Below the pieces are notes generated by a model. That model was not told the DNA's origin and did not search any database. It worked only from the letters and a program-made list of their open reading frames with translations. The position numbers and the translations under genes are program-made. This document shows, one piece after another, positions 6,670 to 7,475 of a stretch of 7,475 nucleotides of DNA. Source of the stretch: Lachnospiraceae bacterium UBA3332. GTDB lineage: Bacteria > Bacillota > Clostridia > Lachnospirales > Lachnospiraceae. The DNA lies in assembly GCA_002361095.1 (NCBI GenBank), contig DERU01000063.1, positions 1-7,475 of the forward strand, read 5' to 3'. How positions within the stretch are numbered: the stretch's first letter is position 1; every line of letters begins with the position of its first letter.

Positions 6670-7475
6670 ATGGACAGGACAGGATATCTTCCGGATGGAA
6701 CTTTATTTGATTTCTGGGAAAAGGAGACGGTTTATGAAAAGCAGCTGCATGTGGATCAAAAGCATCCGCTTGCGGACGACCAAAACGACGGCAGCCCGCA
6801 GCGCCCCCTTCTCACCGTGCAGGAGGCGGCAAACCGGGCGGCGCCGGGGACGCGGGTGCTCATCCACGGCGGCGTGTACCGGGAATGGGTACGACCGGCG
6901 CGGGGCGGCCTGGACGCTGCCCATATGATAAGCTATGAAGCTTTCGGGGACGGGGAAGTGACGGTCAAGGCTTCGGAAATTGTGACGGATTTTTCGGAGA
7001 GCAAAGGCTGGCGGATCAGGCGTAATCCGTGGGGCGACGGGGAGCAGGGGCAATGCCGGATATGGCAGTACCGTTTGGATCCTGCGCTTTTTTGCGGCTA
7101 CAATCCGTTCTGCTGTGTCAACATTCTGCACGACCGGCTTTTTATCGAGTATGACAAGACGGATATGACGCCGTATTTGAACCGGAGGGGAATGGTTTTT
7201 TGCGACGGAAAGCCTTTGCGGCAGGTCGCCCTGTATTGTCAGCTGGCGGAGCAGGAGCAAAGCTACTGGGTGGAGGCCAACGGGCAGACCGTCCATTTCC
7301 GTCTGGAAAACGATGCGGATCCGGCACGGCATTGTATTGAAGTTACATGCAGGGAGCAGTGTTTTGCGCCCGAAATTCCTTTTTTGTCTTATATCCGGGT
7401 AAAGGGAATTACCTTTGCGCATGCGGCGGGCGGGGCCCCGGTTCCCCAGAGAGGGGCGGTTTCCTGTTTCCGGGG
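6670..7475 (+). CDS. GH120-like right-handed parallel beta-helix glycosidase, 5' part only
   Basis: An open frame of 268 codons runs off the window end without a stop; only the N-terminal part is visible. After about 40 residues it shows the beta-helix entry motif DGSPQRPLLTVQEAA, then APGTRVLIHGGVYREWVRP and an SYEAFGDGEVTVKASE strand turn. Later come a YNPF segment, an RGMVFCDGKPLRQV stretch, a YWVEANGQTVHFRL stretch, and CFAPEIPFLSYIRVKGITFAHAA. From memory of the family, this order matches the N-terminal half of GH120 beta-xylosidases such as Thermoanaerobacterium XylC. In that family the catalytic carboxylates lie in the later helix coils, outside this window. There is no signal peptide and there are ten cysteines, which suggests a cytoplasmic protein. 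It follows the operon terminator by 79 nt on the same strand. Start ATG 6670 has only a modest GAGGG site. The beta-helix call is strong. Membership of GH120, rather than a related uncharacterised beta-helix group, is moderately supported. Confidence 0.8.
   Translation, partial: MDRTGYLPDGTLFDFWEKETVYEKQLHVDQKHPLADDQNDGSPQRPLLTVQEAANRAAPGTRVLIHGGVYREWVRPARGGLDAAHMISYEAFGDGEVTVKASEIVTDFSESKGWRIRRNPWGDGEQGQCRIWQYRLDPALFCGYNPFCCVNILHDRLFIEYDKTDMTPYLNRRGMVFCDGKPLRQVALYCQLAEQEQSYWVEANGQTVHFRLENDADPARHCIEVTCREQCFAPEIPFLSYIRVKGITFAHAAGGAPVPQRGAVSCFR

Noticed and set aside
6536..6928. A 130-codon + strand ORF starting just after the binding-protein stop.
   Set aside because: It reads through the terminator hairpin and overlaps the GH120-like frame, which carries clear family motifs. 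Its own product is Arg-rich and featureless.

Overview
The window looks like an ordinary carbohydrate-utilisation locus from a mid-GC, Gram-positive gut-type anaerobe of the Bacillota, most likely a Lachnospiraceae-like Clostridia. Three things point there: strong AGGAGG-type ribosome sites, a lipoprotein binding protein with a classic lipobox, and the LplB/LplC (YtcP)-type transporter genes common in that group. The taxon is an inference from style, not from a marker gene. All supported genes lie on the + strand.

Layout: positions 1-117 are a leader with a LacI-family-like palindrome (25-38) and a weak promoter candidate. Next come a large GH51 alpha-L-arabinofuranosidase (118-2604), overlapping by 4 bp an LplB-type ABC permease (2601-3524), and then an LplC/YtcP-type permease (3597-4535). 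A structured 185-nt gap follows, with a long hairpin (4605-4642) and a terminator-shaped hairpin plus T-run (4645-4681). After it comes a 600-residue lipoprotein solute-binding protein (4721-6523) and a perfect 15-bp terminator hairpin (6555-6590). The last gene starts at 6670 and runs off the window. It encodes a right-handed parallel beta-helix protein whose N-terminal half resembles GH120 beta-xylosidases.

Inferred working model: the lipoprotein captures a short arabinose-containing oligosaccharide, probably an arabino-xylo-oligosaccharide. The two permeases import it using an ATPase encoded elsewhere, since none is present here. The GH51 enzyme (no signal peptide) removes arabinofuranose in the cytoplasm, and the GH120-like enzyme may cleave xylose from what remains. 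The substrate is not proven by the sequence.

No CRISPR array, tRNA, rRNA, insertion sequence, phage gene or defence system was seen. I did not find a radically new system. The items most worth a second look are the terminator-like structure between permease and binding-protein genes, the extra domain nested in the GH51 C-terminal region, and the GH120-like partner gene.
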